Assembly: GCF_013408665.1 (NCBI RefSeq)
Contig: NZ_JACCCL010000001.1
Span: 587,053-651,052 of the forward strand
Direction: 5' to 3'
Length of the DNA: 64,000 nucleotides
DNA from: Sporosarcina sp. JAI121
GTDB lineage: Bacteria; Bacillota; Bacilli; Bacillales_A; Planococcaceae
Shown piece after piece: positions 1 through 7,792 of this stretch. Both the position numbers and the translations under genes were made by a program. Each line of letters starts with the position of its first letter. The stretch's first letter is position 1. A model generated the notes under the pieces. That model was not told the DNA's origin, did no database searches, and saw only the letters and a program-made list of their open reading frames with translations.

Positions 1-98
1 ATGTCCATCTTGTTCGAAAAGATATTCTGACGATTATTGCCACGCATGACGACATGATCAAAGCAATTTGGATCCCATTTTCGATTTATTCTAGCCAT
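1..98 (-). CDS. REP-associated-type (Y1/RAYT) transposase, N-terminal part only
   Basis: Reading the minus strand from an ATG at 98 gives a protein that begins MARINRKWDPN and continues with HVVMRGNNRQNIF before the window ends. The pattern M-x-R-x-x-R-x-W-x-P followed by H-V-x-x-R-G-N-x-R-x-x-I-F is the N-terminal signature of the Y1/IS200-like transposases called RAYTs, which act as single-strand nucleases on REP palindromes. A GGAG motif lies about 8 bases before the ATG. Only about 32 residues are visible. The HUH motif and catalytic tyrosine would lie left of position 1, so activity cannot be judged. A copy of the dispersed palindromic repeat lies 200 bases upstream (297-337), as expected for a RAYT flanked by its own elements. 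The family call rests on remembered signature residues. Confidence 0.65.
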   Translation of the reverse strand, partial: MARINRKWDPNCFDHVVMRGNNRQNIFSNKMD

Positions 99-296
99 CC
101 AGTCATCTCCATCCCCATTGTTTTTGACTACCATATCTCATCTGGTAGAGAAAGACAATTGTCATAAATAACATGCATGGCGTGAAATTTAAGTTTAAAG
201 GTGAATAGGGGTCCAAAATAGAAATATAGCCCCAAAACACTCCAAAATAAAATTTTGATAACTTCGCTAGATATGTTAGAAACTCCAAGTTATTAG

Positions 297-337
297 TTGT
301 CAGAATAGTTTCTGATTTGTAGTGGTGACTGTCACCC
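297..337. repeat. Dispersed palindromic repeat, copy 1 (REP-like)
   Basis: Contains the 13-base palindrome GGTGACTGTCACC at 324-336, preceded by a conserved flank starting TTGTCAGAATAGT and ending with GTAG next to the palindrome. The same layout returns almost unchanged at 1730-1769. It lies between the transposase start (98, minus) and the VOC gene (442, plus), so it could act in cis on either, or be a substrate of the transposase (inference). Confidence 0.8.
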
Positions 338-441
338 CCTGGTCTAGATCATCAACACGGCATCCACACCATACAACTGTTATAATAGTGAGACAATTGT
401 TTCGCCAAATAAATTTGAGTAGAAGTGAAGGAGTGATGATA

Positions 442-870
442 ATGTCTGTTGATGTTTATCTGAATTTTAATGGGAATTGTCGTGAAGCGGTGGAGTTTTA
501 CGCAGAGGTATTTGGAACTGAGGAACCAAAAATTATGACGTTCGGGGAAACGCCGCCTAATCCGGAATATCCTCTTCCAGAAGAAGCGAAAAACTTGGTC
601 ATGCATACCCGGCTGAATATTCAAGGAAGCAATGTTATGTTTTCTGACGTTTTTCCCGGTATGGCCTTTATCGCAGGAAATAATATTAGCCTTGCGGTAG
701 TCAGTGAAGACCAGGATGAGATTAAATCTATATTTGGCAAACTGAAGGAGGGCGGAAAAGTAGGCATGGATCTCCAAGAGACATTCTGGAGCAAATGCTA
801 CGGCCAGGTAACAGATAAGTTTGGAATTGAATGGCAATTAAATTATGACAATGGAGAAGTCTTCATGTAA
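442..870 (+). CDS. VOC/PhnB-like family protein (glyoxalase-fold)
   Basis: A 142-residue protein with the N-terminus MSVDVYLNFNGNCREAVEF followed by YAEVFGTEEP. This is the usual opening of PhnB/3-demethylubiquinone-methyltransferase-like VOC proteins, which fold as paired beta-alpha-beta-beta-beta units. The tail FWSKCYGQVTDKFGIEWQL is the second hallmark of the family. The substrate cannot be predicted. Members act as metal-dependent enzymes or ligand-binding proteins. An open frame extends upstream to 322, but the ATG at 442 is preceded by AAGGAGTG at a 6-7 base spacing, which fixes the start and gives normal family length. It is monocistronic, ending in a strong terminator at 915-955. Confidence 0.85.
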   Translation: MSVDVYLNFNGNCREAVEFYAEVFGTEEPKIMTFGETPPNPEYPLPEEAKNLVMHTRLNIQGSNVMFSDVFPGMAFIAGNNISLAVVSEDQDEIKSIFGKLKEGGKVGMDLQETFWSKCYGQVTDKFGIEWQLNYDNGEVFM

Positions 871-914
871 TTAGTCATTCCATACGATTGACATTTCATC
901 ATAATGAAGAGAAA

Positions 915-955
915 AACGCAACGCGCATATATAAAGCGCGCTGCGTTTTTTTTTT
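915..955 (+). terminator. Rho-independent terminator of the VOC gene
   Basis: A 12-base arm AACGCAACGCGC (915-926) pairs with GCGCGCTGCGTT (936-947), with one G-T pair, and is followed by a run of T to 955. From here to 1131 no gene is supported. Confidence 0.9.
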
Positions 956-1131
956 ACATATTTGCACCGATTACCAGCTACATGCGAATCATTTGGAAAT
1001 TAACTTCCCGCTTTCCCGCATATATATAATCGTGGGGGTTTATCAACGGTCGCTATTTTCCGGGTGTTGAAACTTCATCTGAAAAAATCTACACCCATTT
1101 CTATAATAATGAAAACATGGAGGGGAGCTTC

Positions 1132-1683
1132 ATGAAATTTAAAAAGCTTTGGATACTTGGCATATCGCTATTACTATTGTCTTGTACCGCATGTAAACAA
1201 TCGGATCCGGTAACAAAGATTACCATTGAATTTCCGCCGGGAAAAGCGGTAGAGATTGCGGCAGGATGGGCAGCGACGGAAAGTCTTGTGCAGTCGGGCG
1301 GTGTCTATGAAGAGGGTGAATATACGCGGTTCAATTATAAGGGAGAGACATATCGGTATATGGCCAGTCACTTAGACACGAAGAAGGAATTGCGGGCTGA
1401 ACTTGAAAAGTCTGTAACAAAAAAAGTTGCTAAACGGTATATGAAAGATCATAATTTTATTAAAAAAAATAAGAAGTTGGCGCAAATCGAAGCAGATGGA
1501 GGATCCCTTCTTCAATGGGAAGCGGCGACAGCAGAGGAGATAAAATCGAAAAAAAATAAGTACGTATTTGAACTAAGCGTTCCCGTAGGCTATACAGGTA
1601 CAGTTGATAAATTCAAAGTGACATACGAATATGTAAAAAAGTCTGGTTGGCGTATAAGTAAGCTGCCCGTCTATACGAAATAA
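1132..1683 (+). CDS. Small lipoprotein of unknown function
   Basis: A 183-residue protein starting MKFKKLWILGISLLLLSC, a short basic n-region plus hydrophobic core ending in a lipobox-like LLSC, with a second cysteine four residues on. This indicates a lipid-anchored protein on the outer face of the membrane. The mature part is lysine-rich, with no recognised domain. An in-frame ATG also occurs at 1117, but GGAGGGGAG lies just before the ATG at 1132, and only that start puts a signal peptide at the N-terminus. Monocistronic. It lies between two copies of the dispersed palindromic repeat. I do not recognise a family. Confidence 0.75.
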   Translation: MKFKKLWILGISLLLLSCTACKQSDPVTKITIEFPPGKAVEIAAGWAATESLVQSGGVYEEGEYTRFNYKGETYRYMASHLDTKKELRAELEKSVTKKVAKRYMKDHNFIKKNKKLAQIEADGGSLLQWEAATAEEIKSKKNKYVFELSVPVGYTGTVDKFKVTYEYVKKSGWRISKLPVYTK

Positions 1684-1726
1684 CCCAAGAAAACCTCACC
1701 TGAAAGTTGGATGAGGTATTCTTGAG
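1684..1726 (+). terminator. Hairpin directly after the lipoprotein gene
   Basis: Arms 1684-1698 and 1712-1726 pair over 15 bases with two mismatches around a 13-base loop. There is no clear T-run, so it may be a weak terminator or an mRNA-stabilising 3' end. Confidence 0.5.
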
Positions 1727-1729
1727 TTA

Positions 1730-1769
1730 TTGTCAGAATAGTGTCAGATTTGTAGTGGTGACTGTCACC
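1730..1769. repeat. Dispersed palindromic repeat, copy 2 (REP-like)
   Basis: Palindrome GGTGACTGTCACC at 1757-1769, preceded by a flank that matches copy 1 except for a few bases, including TTGTCAGAATAGT and GTAG. It sits between convergent genes, 3' of the lipoprotein gene and 3' of the deacetylase. Confidence 0.8.
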
Positions 1770-1818
1770 TAGCATACCCAGCCTAACCCGCATACCCGGC
1801 ACCCCCGGTAATTCCTGC

Positions 1819-2973
1819 TTATCTGCCCTGCAGTTTTTGGGCGAAATCTTTTATGGTCATTGTGGAGTGGATGCGCTGGCGTTTCAATTCGAATAAGGAA
1901 TCTCCTTGGAAGACGTTACCTTCGTCGATTGTGTATGCACTCGTTATACCGGCGGACTTTAACGCGCGGATTGCTGCCAGACTGCGTTTTCCGTATGGGT
2001 AGGCATGAGCAGTGACCCGGTAATCGTCGCCTAGAATTTGCTTGATGGAGTCATTCGCTTCTTGGAAATCTTTGAAGATTGCCAGTTCCGATTCGTATTG
2101 CAAAAGGCTCAAATTCGTGAACGAATTGAACATATGGAATAGATGCGTGTGATTTTGATAGGAATAGACATCCTGTGATCGAATGATGTCTTGTTCTGAA
2201 ACTGTACTTGGCCGGTCGATACGGCTTGTAATAAGGAACGAAGTAGCCTTGAATCCATTTGTTTTCAAAATGGGATACGCCAAGTCAATTGTTGATTTGT
2301 AGCCATCGTCGAATGTAATTAGGATGGATTTTTTTGGTAATGTACCCTTTTTAGTAATCCAGGATTCCAGTTGTTGCGTAGTGATTGTCGTCCAACCGTT
2401 TTTCTTCAAATAGTCCATCTGCTCTTTGAACTTTTCGACTTCCAAAGTGGATGGGTTTTGATCCGTTTTGCTCGAAACAATATCGTGATACATCAAAACA
2501 GGAATGCCTGGGCCGATCGCCAGCTCGTTTTTATGTATGTACCCCGTTTTACCGCCTATTAGAACGGGATAATAATTTCCCTTTATCCGTTGTACATTAA
2601 TTGTCATGTTCGGTTGGATCTGTCCGATGCTTTTTGCCTTTACAGCAGGACGCTCCAGAATTTGCACTGGTTTTGATGTGGTTGTGGTTGCGCGAACTGG
2701 GTGTGAACCTTTCCAGTTGGTGGGGATAGCTTTTATCACCACGGCTTTTTTCTTCGAGAACTTTACTTCGTCGTTTCCGATGACGGTGTGATAGAAACGG
2801 TCTGATTCGTTGAATATCGTGTGCGAAGTCCCTTTCATGAAGACTGCCACTTTCTTATATTCATCAAAAACAGGCGTCGTTTCGGTGATTTTAATCGATT
2901 TTACGGTTGATGCATCAGTGAATGCTGGAAATGCTACAAAGAATAGTAGTAAAAACAGAGTGATTTTCTTCAA
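1819..2973 (-). CDS. Secreted polysaccharide deacetylase with SH3-like domain
   Basis: With a TTG start at 2973 the product has 384 residues and opens with a clean signal peptide, MKKITLFLLLFFVAFPAF, with likely cleavage near TDA-S. Residues about 98-153 resemble a bacterial SH3 (cell-wall binding) module. From about 156 (GIPVLMYHDI) runs a NodB-type carbohydrate esterase 4 domain, with TFDDGY near 220-225 supplying the catalytic and metal-binding aspartates. NHTHLFH supplies two histidines five residues apart, and the motif-3 segment YPYG follows. Such enzymes remove N-acetyl groups from peptidoglycan or extracellular polysaccharide. The frame stays open upstream to 3132, but no signal peptide would then be at the N-terminus. 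AAAGGGG lies about 11 bases before the TTG, a slightly long spacing, so the start is probable rather than certain. Confidence 0.85.
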   Translation of the reverse strand: MKKITLFLLLFFVAFPAFTDASTVKSIKITETTPVFDEYKKVAVFMKGTSHTIFNESDRFYHTVIGNDEVKFSKKKAVVIKAIPTNWKGSHPVRATTTTSKPVQILERPAVKAKSIGQIQPNMTINVQRIKGNYYPVLIGGKTGYIHKNELAIGPGIPVLMYHDIVSSKTDQNPSTLEVEKFKEQMDYLKKNGWTTITTQQLESWITKKGTLPKKSILITFDDGYKSTIDLAYPILKTNGFKATSFLITSRIDRPSTVSEQDIIRSQDVYSYQNHTHLFHMFNSFTNLSLLQYESELAIFKDFQEANDSIKQILGDDYRVTAHAYPYGKRSLAAIRALKSAGITSAYTIDEGNVFQGDSLFELKRQRIHSTMTIKDFAQKLQGR

Positions 2974-3081
2974 TCTTTTGTATGCCCCTTTAGTCTCTAG
3001 TTTCTCTCTATATATGATAGATAGAAAGGATGGAAGTAGCAAGGTGTATTTGAAAATGGATGTAAATACGCGCATTCTTAA

Positions 3082-3113
3082 ATTGTCGTAAATTGTCTTG
3101 GTGACTGTCACCC
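3082..3113. repeat. Dispersed palindromic repeat, copy 3 (shorter form)
   Basis: GGTGACTGTCACC at 3100-3112 with an AATTGTCTT flank on the left only. It lies just upstream of the deacetylase gene on the minus strand. The left flank is decayed compared with copies 1 and 2. Confidence 0.65.
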
Positions 3114-3382
3114 CTACAATTCCAACTATCAACCCAATTCAACCGGAAATATAGAATAGTCAAAACTTATCAACAAAAGTGGTGGATATCCTGTGGTTAA
3201 CTTGTGCGAAATGTTAATAAAGATAGAAGAGTCAGTCTACTAAGTGTTGATAACTTTATCCACATTGCAGAATGATGTGTTATTTTGTCGAAAGCCGCCT
3301 TCAATAAAACGGTAAGAATAAAACTATGAGTCGTGCAATATGTTTCTAGCAGATGCCAATAAGGGACATAGAGGTGAAGCGG

Positions 3383-4357
3383 ATGTTGATAATAAGTGCA
3401 AATGACCAAAAGAATCTAGTGAATATGAATGAGGTTTTACACTGTGTGGAGGTTGCTTTGAAGGAATTCTCAGCTTCCAAGACGGACACGCCCATCCGGA
3501 CGGTTCTTCCTTTTGGAACTGGCAATTCCGGATTAGTGATGCCTTCGGTTGCTGAAGGCTTGAATACGATGGGTCTGAAATATGTAACGGTCGTCCCGGG
3601 GAATAAAGATATCGGCAAAAAAGCGATTCATGGCGTTGTTTTACTGTCGGATATAAAGACTGGGGAACCGTTGGCGTTACTGGAAGGATCCTATTTGACG
3701 CTTATTAGGACAGGTGCTTTATCGGGCGTGGCGACAAAGTATTTAGCGCGACCCGATGCGAAAAGTTTAGGAATCATCGGGACCGGGGAACAGGCGATAG
3801 GACTTTGTGAAGCGATTCTCGCTGTGCGAAATATTGAGGTGATCTATCTATTCAATCGAAGTGTACAGAAAGCATATGAATTTGCAGAGATTGTAGCAAC
3901 TAGATTTCAAAAAGAAGTTGTCGTCTGTCAGGATTCAAATGAAGTAGTCCGAAATTCCGATATCCTCGTTACGGCTACAACATCCATGGAACCGGTGTTT
4001 TCCGAAGAGCTAAAGCCAGGCATCCATGTAAATGCCGTCGGTTCTTTCCGGCCGACGATGCAGGAATTGCCTACGAACGCCATTTGCGCGGCGACTAAAG
4101 TCGTTGTCGAATCAAAAGAAGCGGCTCTTGAAGAGGCCGGAGACTTGCACATACCGATTGTCGAGGGCGCATTTTTCCCGGAGCAACTCCATGCAGAACT
4201 TGGACAAATTGTCAGTGGTGAACGATCGGGAAGAGAAGATGATCAAGAGATTACAATCTTTAAATCGGTTGGACTAGCCATTGCCGATATCGTCGTTGCC
4301 CAGTATTTATATGAACAAGCTATTAAAAGTAAGAAAGGTATTATTGTTGATTTATGA
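3383..4357 (+). CDS. Ornithine cyclodeaminase / mu-crystallin family protein
   Basis: A 324-residue protein. The Rossmann motif GIIGTGEQA and the preceding segment with conserved lysine and arginine (GLKYVTVVPGNK, SYLTLIRTGALSG) define the ornithine-cyclodeaminase/mu-crystallin family. Its members include ornithine cyclodeaminase, NAD-dependent alanine dehydrogenase and delta1-pyrroline-2-carboxylate (Pyr2C) reductase. The last fits best with the flavin oxidase and symporter that follow, but that choice is inference. The frame opens at 3353, but GAGGTGA sits 5-7 bases before the ATG at 3383. It is closed by its own terminator at 4371, so it is transcribed separately from the next gene. Confidence 0.85.
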   Translation: MLIISANDQKNLVNMNEVLHCVEVALKEFSASKTDTPIRTVLPFGTGNSGLVMPSVAEGLNTMGLKYVTVVPGNKDIGKKAIHGVVLLSDIKTGEPLALLEGSYLTLIRTGALSGVATKYLARPDAKSLGIIGTGEQAIGLCEAILAVRNIEVIYLFNRSVQKAYEFAEIVATRFQKEVVVCQDSNEVVRNSDILVTATTSMEPVFSEELKPGIHVNAVGSFRPTMQELPTNAICAATKVVVESKEAALEEAGDLHIPIVEGAFFPEQLHAELGQIVSGERSGREDDQEITIFKSVGLAIADIVVAQYLYEQAIKSKKGIIVDL

Positions 4358-4370
4358 AAAACGTCTTGAA

Positions 4371-4406
4371 GGGTTCACTGATTAAAGTAGTCAGTGAACC
4401 CTTTTT
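4371..4406 (+). terminator. Rho-independent terminator after the OCD-family gene
   Basis: A perfect 11-base stem, GGGTTCACTGA (4371-4381) with TCAGTGAACCC (4391-4401), followed by TTTTT. Confidence 0.92.
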
Positions 4407-4509
4407 ATTTCTTTTTATCGGAATAATGACGACAAATTCGCATATCTTGGATAAACAAATCTGTCGGACAAGTCATACTATTATTTTCAGCTGAAAGGGG
4501 AACTGTCAT

Positions 4510-5670
4510 ATGAATACAGCAGATATCATCATTGTAGGTGGAGGAGTAATGGGATCGAGTACCGCTTATTCCTTACGAAAGAACGGCTTCGAAGGAAGTA
4601 TCCTCGTTTTTGAAAAAGATTCCACGTATGAATACTCTTCCACGGCGCGCAGTGCGGGAGGATTCAGGCAATTGTATTCGACGGCTATCAATATTCAACT
4701 AAGCCGCTATAGTTTGCAAGTTTATAAAGATTTTGCTGAAACCATGGCATTGAACGGGGAACGGGCGGAAATTGACTTCAAGCAGAGAGGATACTTGTTT
4801 TTAGCGACAGAGAGTATGATCCCTTATTTTGAAAAACAACTGACGAAACAACATCATTACGGTGTACCTTCCGAGTTGCTGTCCCCGCAGGAATTATTGT
4901 CGATTATTCCTGAACTGGAAATTAGTGATTTGGCGGGCGGCCTTTATTGTCATGAAGATGGTTATCTCGATCCGTACTCTGTCATGCAAGCGTATCGGAA
5001 AAATGCCCAGGCGCTGGGGGTTGAATATATTTCCGGGGAAATAATGTCTTTATTGACAGAAAGGGACAGGATAACAGGCGTCCGTTTAGCGGATGGAACG
5101 ATTTATTCATCACGGATCGTCGTCAATTGTGCCGGTGCGTGGGGAGCGGCATTAAGTGAAGCAATCGGCATGCCGGTGCCGGTCGTTCCGCTGAAGAGGC
5201 AAATGTATGTGTTTGATCCATCGGAACACCTTGAAAAAAAGCTTCCTTTAACAATCGATCCAACGGGTGTCTATTTCCGTCATGAAGGAGAAAAGGTTGT
5301 TACGGGATTTTCTGATGATTGTAAACCAGGCATCGACTTCACATGGAAGCGCTCATCTTTTGAAAAGCTGTGGCCTATTTTAGCCCATCGTGTTCCGAAC
5401 TTTGAAAAGTTGAAGTTGGAATCGGGCTGGGCTGGATTATACGATTTTAATACGCAAGATCAAAATGCGATTATTGGCGAGCATCCGCAAATGAAGGGCT
5501 ACTTTATGGCGCTCGGTTTTAGCGGACATGGGATGCAGCAGGCTCCGGGAGTTGGACAAGGTTTGGCCGAATTGATTTGTAAAGGGGGATACGAAACGAT
5601 TGACTTGACGCCATTACGCGTCGAACGTTTTGCGGAAAATGATTTGGTGTTGGAAGATGCCATCGTATAA
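4510..5670 (+). CDS. FAD-dependent amine/amino-acid oxidoreductase (DAO family)
   Basis: A 386-residue protein with the dinucleotide-binding motif GGGVMG at residues 9-14, followed by STAYSLRKNG. It has the C-terminal DAO signature around GHGMQQAPGVGQGLAEL, which contacts the flavin. The family oxidises secondary or primary amines such as sarcosine, glycine, D-amino acids or (hydroxy)proline to imines. Length matches the glycine/sarcosine oxidase type (about 370-390). AAAGGGG lies about 10 bases before the ATG. The symporter gene starts 45 bases downstream, so the two form an operon, probably for uptake and oxidation of one amino or imino acid. The substrate is not determinable from sequence alone. 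Confidence 0.85.
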   Translation: MNTADIIIVGGGVMGSSTAYSLRKNGFEGSILVFEKDSTYEYSSTARSAGGFRQLYSTAINIQLSRYSLQVYKDFAETMALNGERAEIDFKQRGYLFLATESMIPYFEKQLTKQHHYGVPSELLSPQELLSIIPELEISDLAGGLYCHEDGYLDPYSVMQAYRKNAQALGVEYISGEIMSLLTERDRITGVRLADGTIYSSRIVVNCAGAWGAALSEAIGMPVPVVPLKRQMYVFDPSEHLEKKLPLTIDPTGVYFRHEGEKVVTGFSDDCKPGIDFTWKRSSFEKLWPILAHRVPNFEKLKLESGWAGLYDFNTQDQNAIIGEHPQMKGYFMALGFSGHGMQQAPGVGQGLAELICKGGYETIDLTPLRVERFAENDLVLEDAIV

Positions 5671-5715
5671 CTGCCTACTATAGGTTGACTACTAAATTAG
5701 AGGGGGATGGGTAAA

Positions 5716-7179
5716 TTGCATACTATTATAATGATAGAATTCGTTTTGTATTTAGTGCTAATGCTTGTCATCGGATACCTTGTTAGCCGGCGGACCAAAA
5801 GCCACGCCGATTTTCTGCTCGGCGGAAAGCAATTGCCGGGCTGGGCGTTGGCATTTTCTGAACGTGCCACGGGAGAATCCGCTTGGCTTTTACTGGGCTA
5901 TACGGGCTTCGTCTTTGCGACAGGGTTATCGGGTGTCTGGGTTGCAGCGGGAATCGCTTCCGGTATTATCTTCGCCTGGTTATTTTTAGCGAAACGATTC
6001 ATGAAAGAAGCGGAGGAAACCGGTGCGTTGACACTGCCAAGCTATTTGGCGAAACGTTTCGGCAAACACGGTACAGTTATCCTATGGCTTTCTACTATTC
6101 TTATCTTCAGTTTCATGATGTTTTACTTCGGGGCCCAAATTGCCGGGGCGGGCAAAACATTATTCGCCGTTTTTAATATACCTCCGACAGTTGGAGCTGT
6201 TGTAAGTATCATAGTCGTTATTATACTATCTTACATCGGCGGATTCGTGACAGTCGTTTGGACGGATATGATTCAAAGTATCATGATGCTCATCACGTTG
6301 GTCGTGTTACCAATCGTAGCCCTCTTTCATATTTCTGCTGCCGATTTATCCATCAGCCAGGCATTGACTGCCGCGGGACCATCGATGGATTCCTGGACAG
6401 GCGGGGCAATCGGATTTTCGTTGGGATTGTTATTGTTCAATAACTTCGCCTGGTTTTTCGGTTTCCTGGGCGGGCAGCCACAACTGAGTGTTCGTTTTAT
6501 GGCCCTCCGAAGTAAAAAAGAAGCTAGAACGGGCAGTATCGTTGCCATCTCGTGGACACTTTTGGCATACGGCGGCGCGTTCATGATCGGGATTACCGCT
6601 CTCACATTGTACCAAGGGCAAACGTTTGCCGACGTCGAAATGATCTTGCCGTTCATGATACTCGACTTGATGCCTCCTTGGATTGCGGGTATTTTACTTG
6701 CAGGTATTCTCGCCGCCATCATTTCTACCGCAGATTCACAGCTAATGGTCATAACAAGTTCGGTCAGTGAAGATATTATTCGGAACGCAATGAAAATGAA
6801 GCTATCTGAAAAGAAGCTTGTCGCCATATCGAGAATTACCATCGTTTGTGCCGGGCTCGTAGGCTTGATCATCGCCTTGACATCCAAGTCATTGGTCTTC
6901 CTGGTCGTCAGCTGGGCATGGGCCGGAGTGGGCTGCACTTTATCCCCCGCCATCATCTTGACGTTTTTCTGGAAAAGATACTCGGGTATCGGCGTCATCG
7001 CGACAATCATTTCCGGGTTTCTCAGCACAGTCATCTGGATTTCTACACCACTCGAGGAAATTGCCACTTCCCGTTTCACGACCTTCTTCATCGCCGCGGC
7101 TTTCGGGATTTTGTTTAGTTTACTGTTCCCGGATAAGAGGGAGAAGGCTTTGAAGGTAACGGAAGGTAGTAAGAGTTGA
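5716..7179 (+). CDS. Sodium/solute symporter, SSS (PutP-like) family
   Basis: About 487 residues and some 12-13 hydrophobic segments. The early motif VSRRTKSHADFLLGGKQLPG and GWALAFSERATGESAW are characteristic of PutP-type Na+/proline symporters, and the later ISTADSQLMV segment is the conserved Na+-site helix region. It should import an amino acid or other small organic solute with Na+. An ATG exists at 5707, but the Shine-Dalgarno GAGGGGG abuts it. The in-frame TTG at 5716 has a 9-base spacing and is preferred. It shares an operon with the flavin oxidase, which supports an amino or imino acid as substrate (inference). Confidence 0.87.
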   Translation: MHTIIMIEFVLYLVLMLVIGYLVSRRTKSHADFLLGGKQLPGWALAFSERATGESAWLLLGYTGFVFATGLSGVWVAAGIASGIIFAWLFLAKRFMKEAEETGALTLPSYLAKRFGKHGTVILWLSTILIFSFMMFYFGAQIAGAGKTLFAVFNIPPTVGAVVSIIVVIILSYIGGFVTVVWTDMIQSIMMLITLVVLPIVALFHISAADLSISQALTAAGPSMDSWTGGAIGFSLGLLLFNNFAWFFGFLGGQPQLSVRFMALRSKKEARTGSIVAISWTLLAYGGAFMIGITALTLYQGQTFADVEMILPFMILDLMPPWIAGILLAGILAAIISTADSQLMVITSSVSEDIIRNAMKMKLSEKKLVAISRITIVCAGLVGLIIALTSKSLVFLVVSWAWAGVGCTLSPAIILTFFWKRYSGIGVIATIISGFLSTVIWISTPLEEIATSRFTTFFIAAAFGILFSLLFPDKREKALKVTEGSKS

Positions 7180-7198
7180 CTATTAATTAAAGATAAAT

Positions 7199-7249
7199 GA
7201 GGAGGATTCTCATAAGTGGGTTTTGACTTATGGCATGACCTCTTTTTTT
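7199..7249 (+). terminator. Likely terminator after the symporter gene
   Basis: GAGG (7199-7202) can pair with CCTC (7239-7242), and CATAAG (7211-7216) with CTTATG (7227-7232), followed by seven T. The stem is interrupted but the T-run is clear. Confidence 0.6.
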
Positions 7250-7557
7250 GACTCGTATTTACACAGATTGAAAACGTCTTCCAATCAGTTAATCAAGGGA
7301 TGTTGATGTAAAAATATATAGTTACCTAATAAACAGGGAATCTGCAGAGGAGAAACGACAATAACTCTAGAAACTAACAGGAAAAATATTCACTTAGAGG
7401 AAAAGATGGTTTTATTTTTCAGATAAGTATTATTCCAACGTAGAGACATGTTTTTAAGGATTCAGTGCTGTAGAGTTCACCTATGCTAAATAAAGCAAGC
7501 CAAGCGACACCCGTTGCGGGGTTGATGATAAAGTGAAATGTACATTTTTTGGTGAAA
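7250..7557. other. 308-base stretch with no protein gene
   Basis: AT-rich sequence with no convincing reading frame or start site. The only strong signal is the terminator at 7558-7603, which has no gene in front of it. A short untranslated transcript ending there is possible, but no sigma-A promoter is clear. Confidence 0.4.
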
Positions 7558-7603
7558 AACAACCACGCCTATTTGACTTCAAATAGGCGCGGTTGTTTTT
7601 TTT
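7558..7603 (+). terminator. Strong orphan terminator
   Basis: Arms 7558-7575 and 7580-7597 pair over 18 bases with one mismatch around a 4-base loop, followed by T to 7603. The nearest plus-strand gene ends 380 bases upstream and already has a terminator. The minus-strand regulator ends at 7793, so the stem could also serve it, although the T-run favours the plus strand. Confidence 0.85.
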
Positions 7604-7792
7604 AGGTTGATTAGTAATTCGCTCTAAAACTTGTCATTCTTAACGGATACTGGAAATGACGCCTCTCATTCTAGATAAAATCAAATGTTCCTTTCTTATT
7701 GCAAGAAGAAACACAACGGATTCTCTCTGAAATTTATAATCCATATCAGTGTTCTTTCCCTGTCGTCTTATTCCTCAAATAATTGTTATTGA

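Noticed and set aside
103..288. 61-residue frame on the minus strand
   Set aside because: No Shine-Dalgarno and low-quality composition. It lies in the leader of the transposase gene, whose recognisable protein starts at 98 in another frame.
352..837. 161-residue frame antisense to the VOC gene
   Set aside because: It is antisense to a well-supported gene, with no start signal and no recognisable domain.
888..1070. 60-residue plus-strand frame after the VOC gene
   Set aside because: It runs through a perfect terminator hairpin and T-run, and has no ribosome binding site.
6327..7091. 254-residue frame antisense to the symporter gene
   Set aside because: Long only because of codon composition on the coding strand. 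No Shine-Dalgarno, and a hydrophobic helix-coding shadow.
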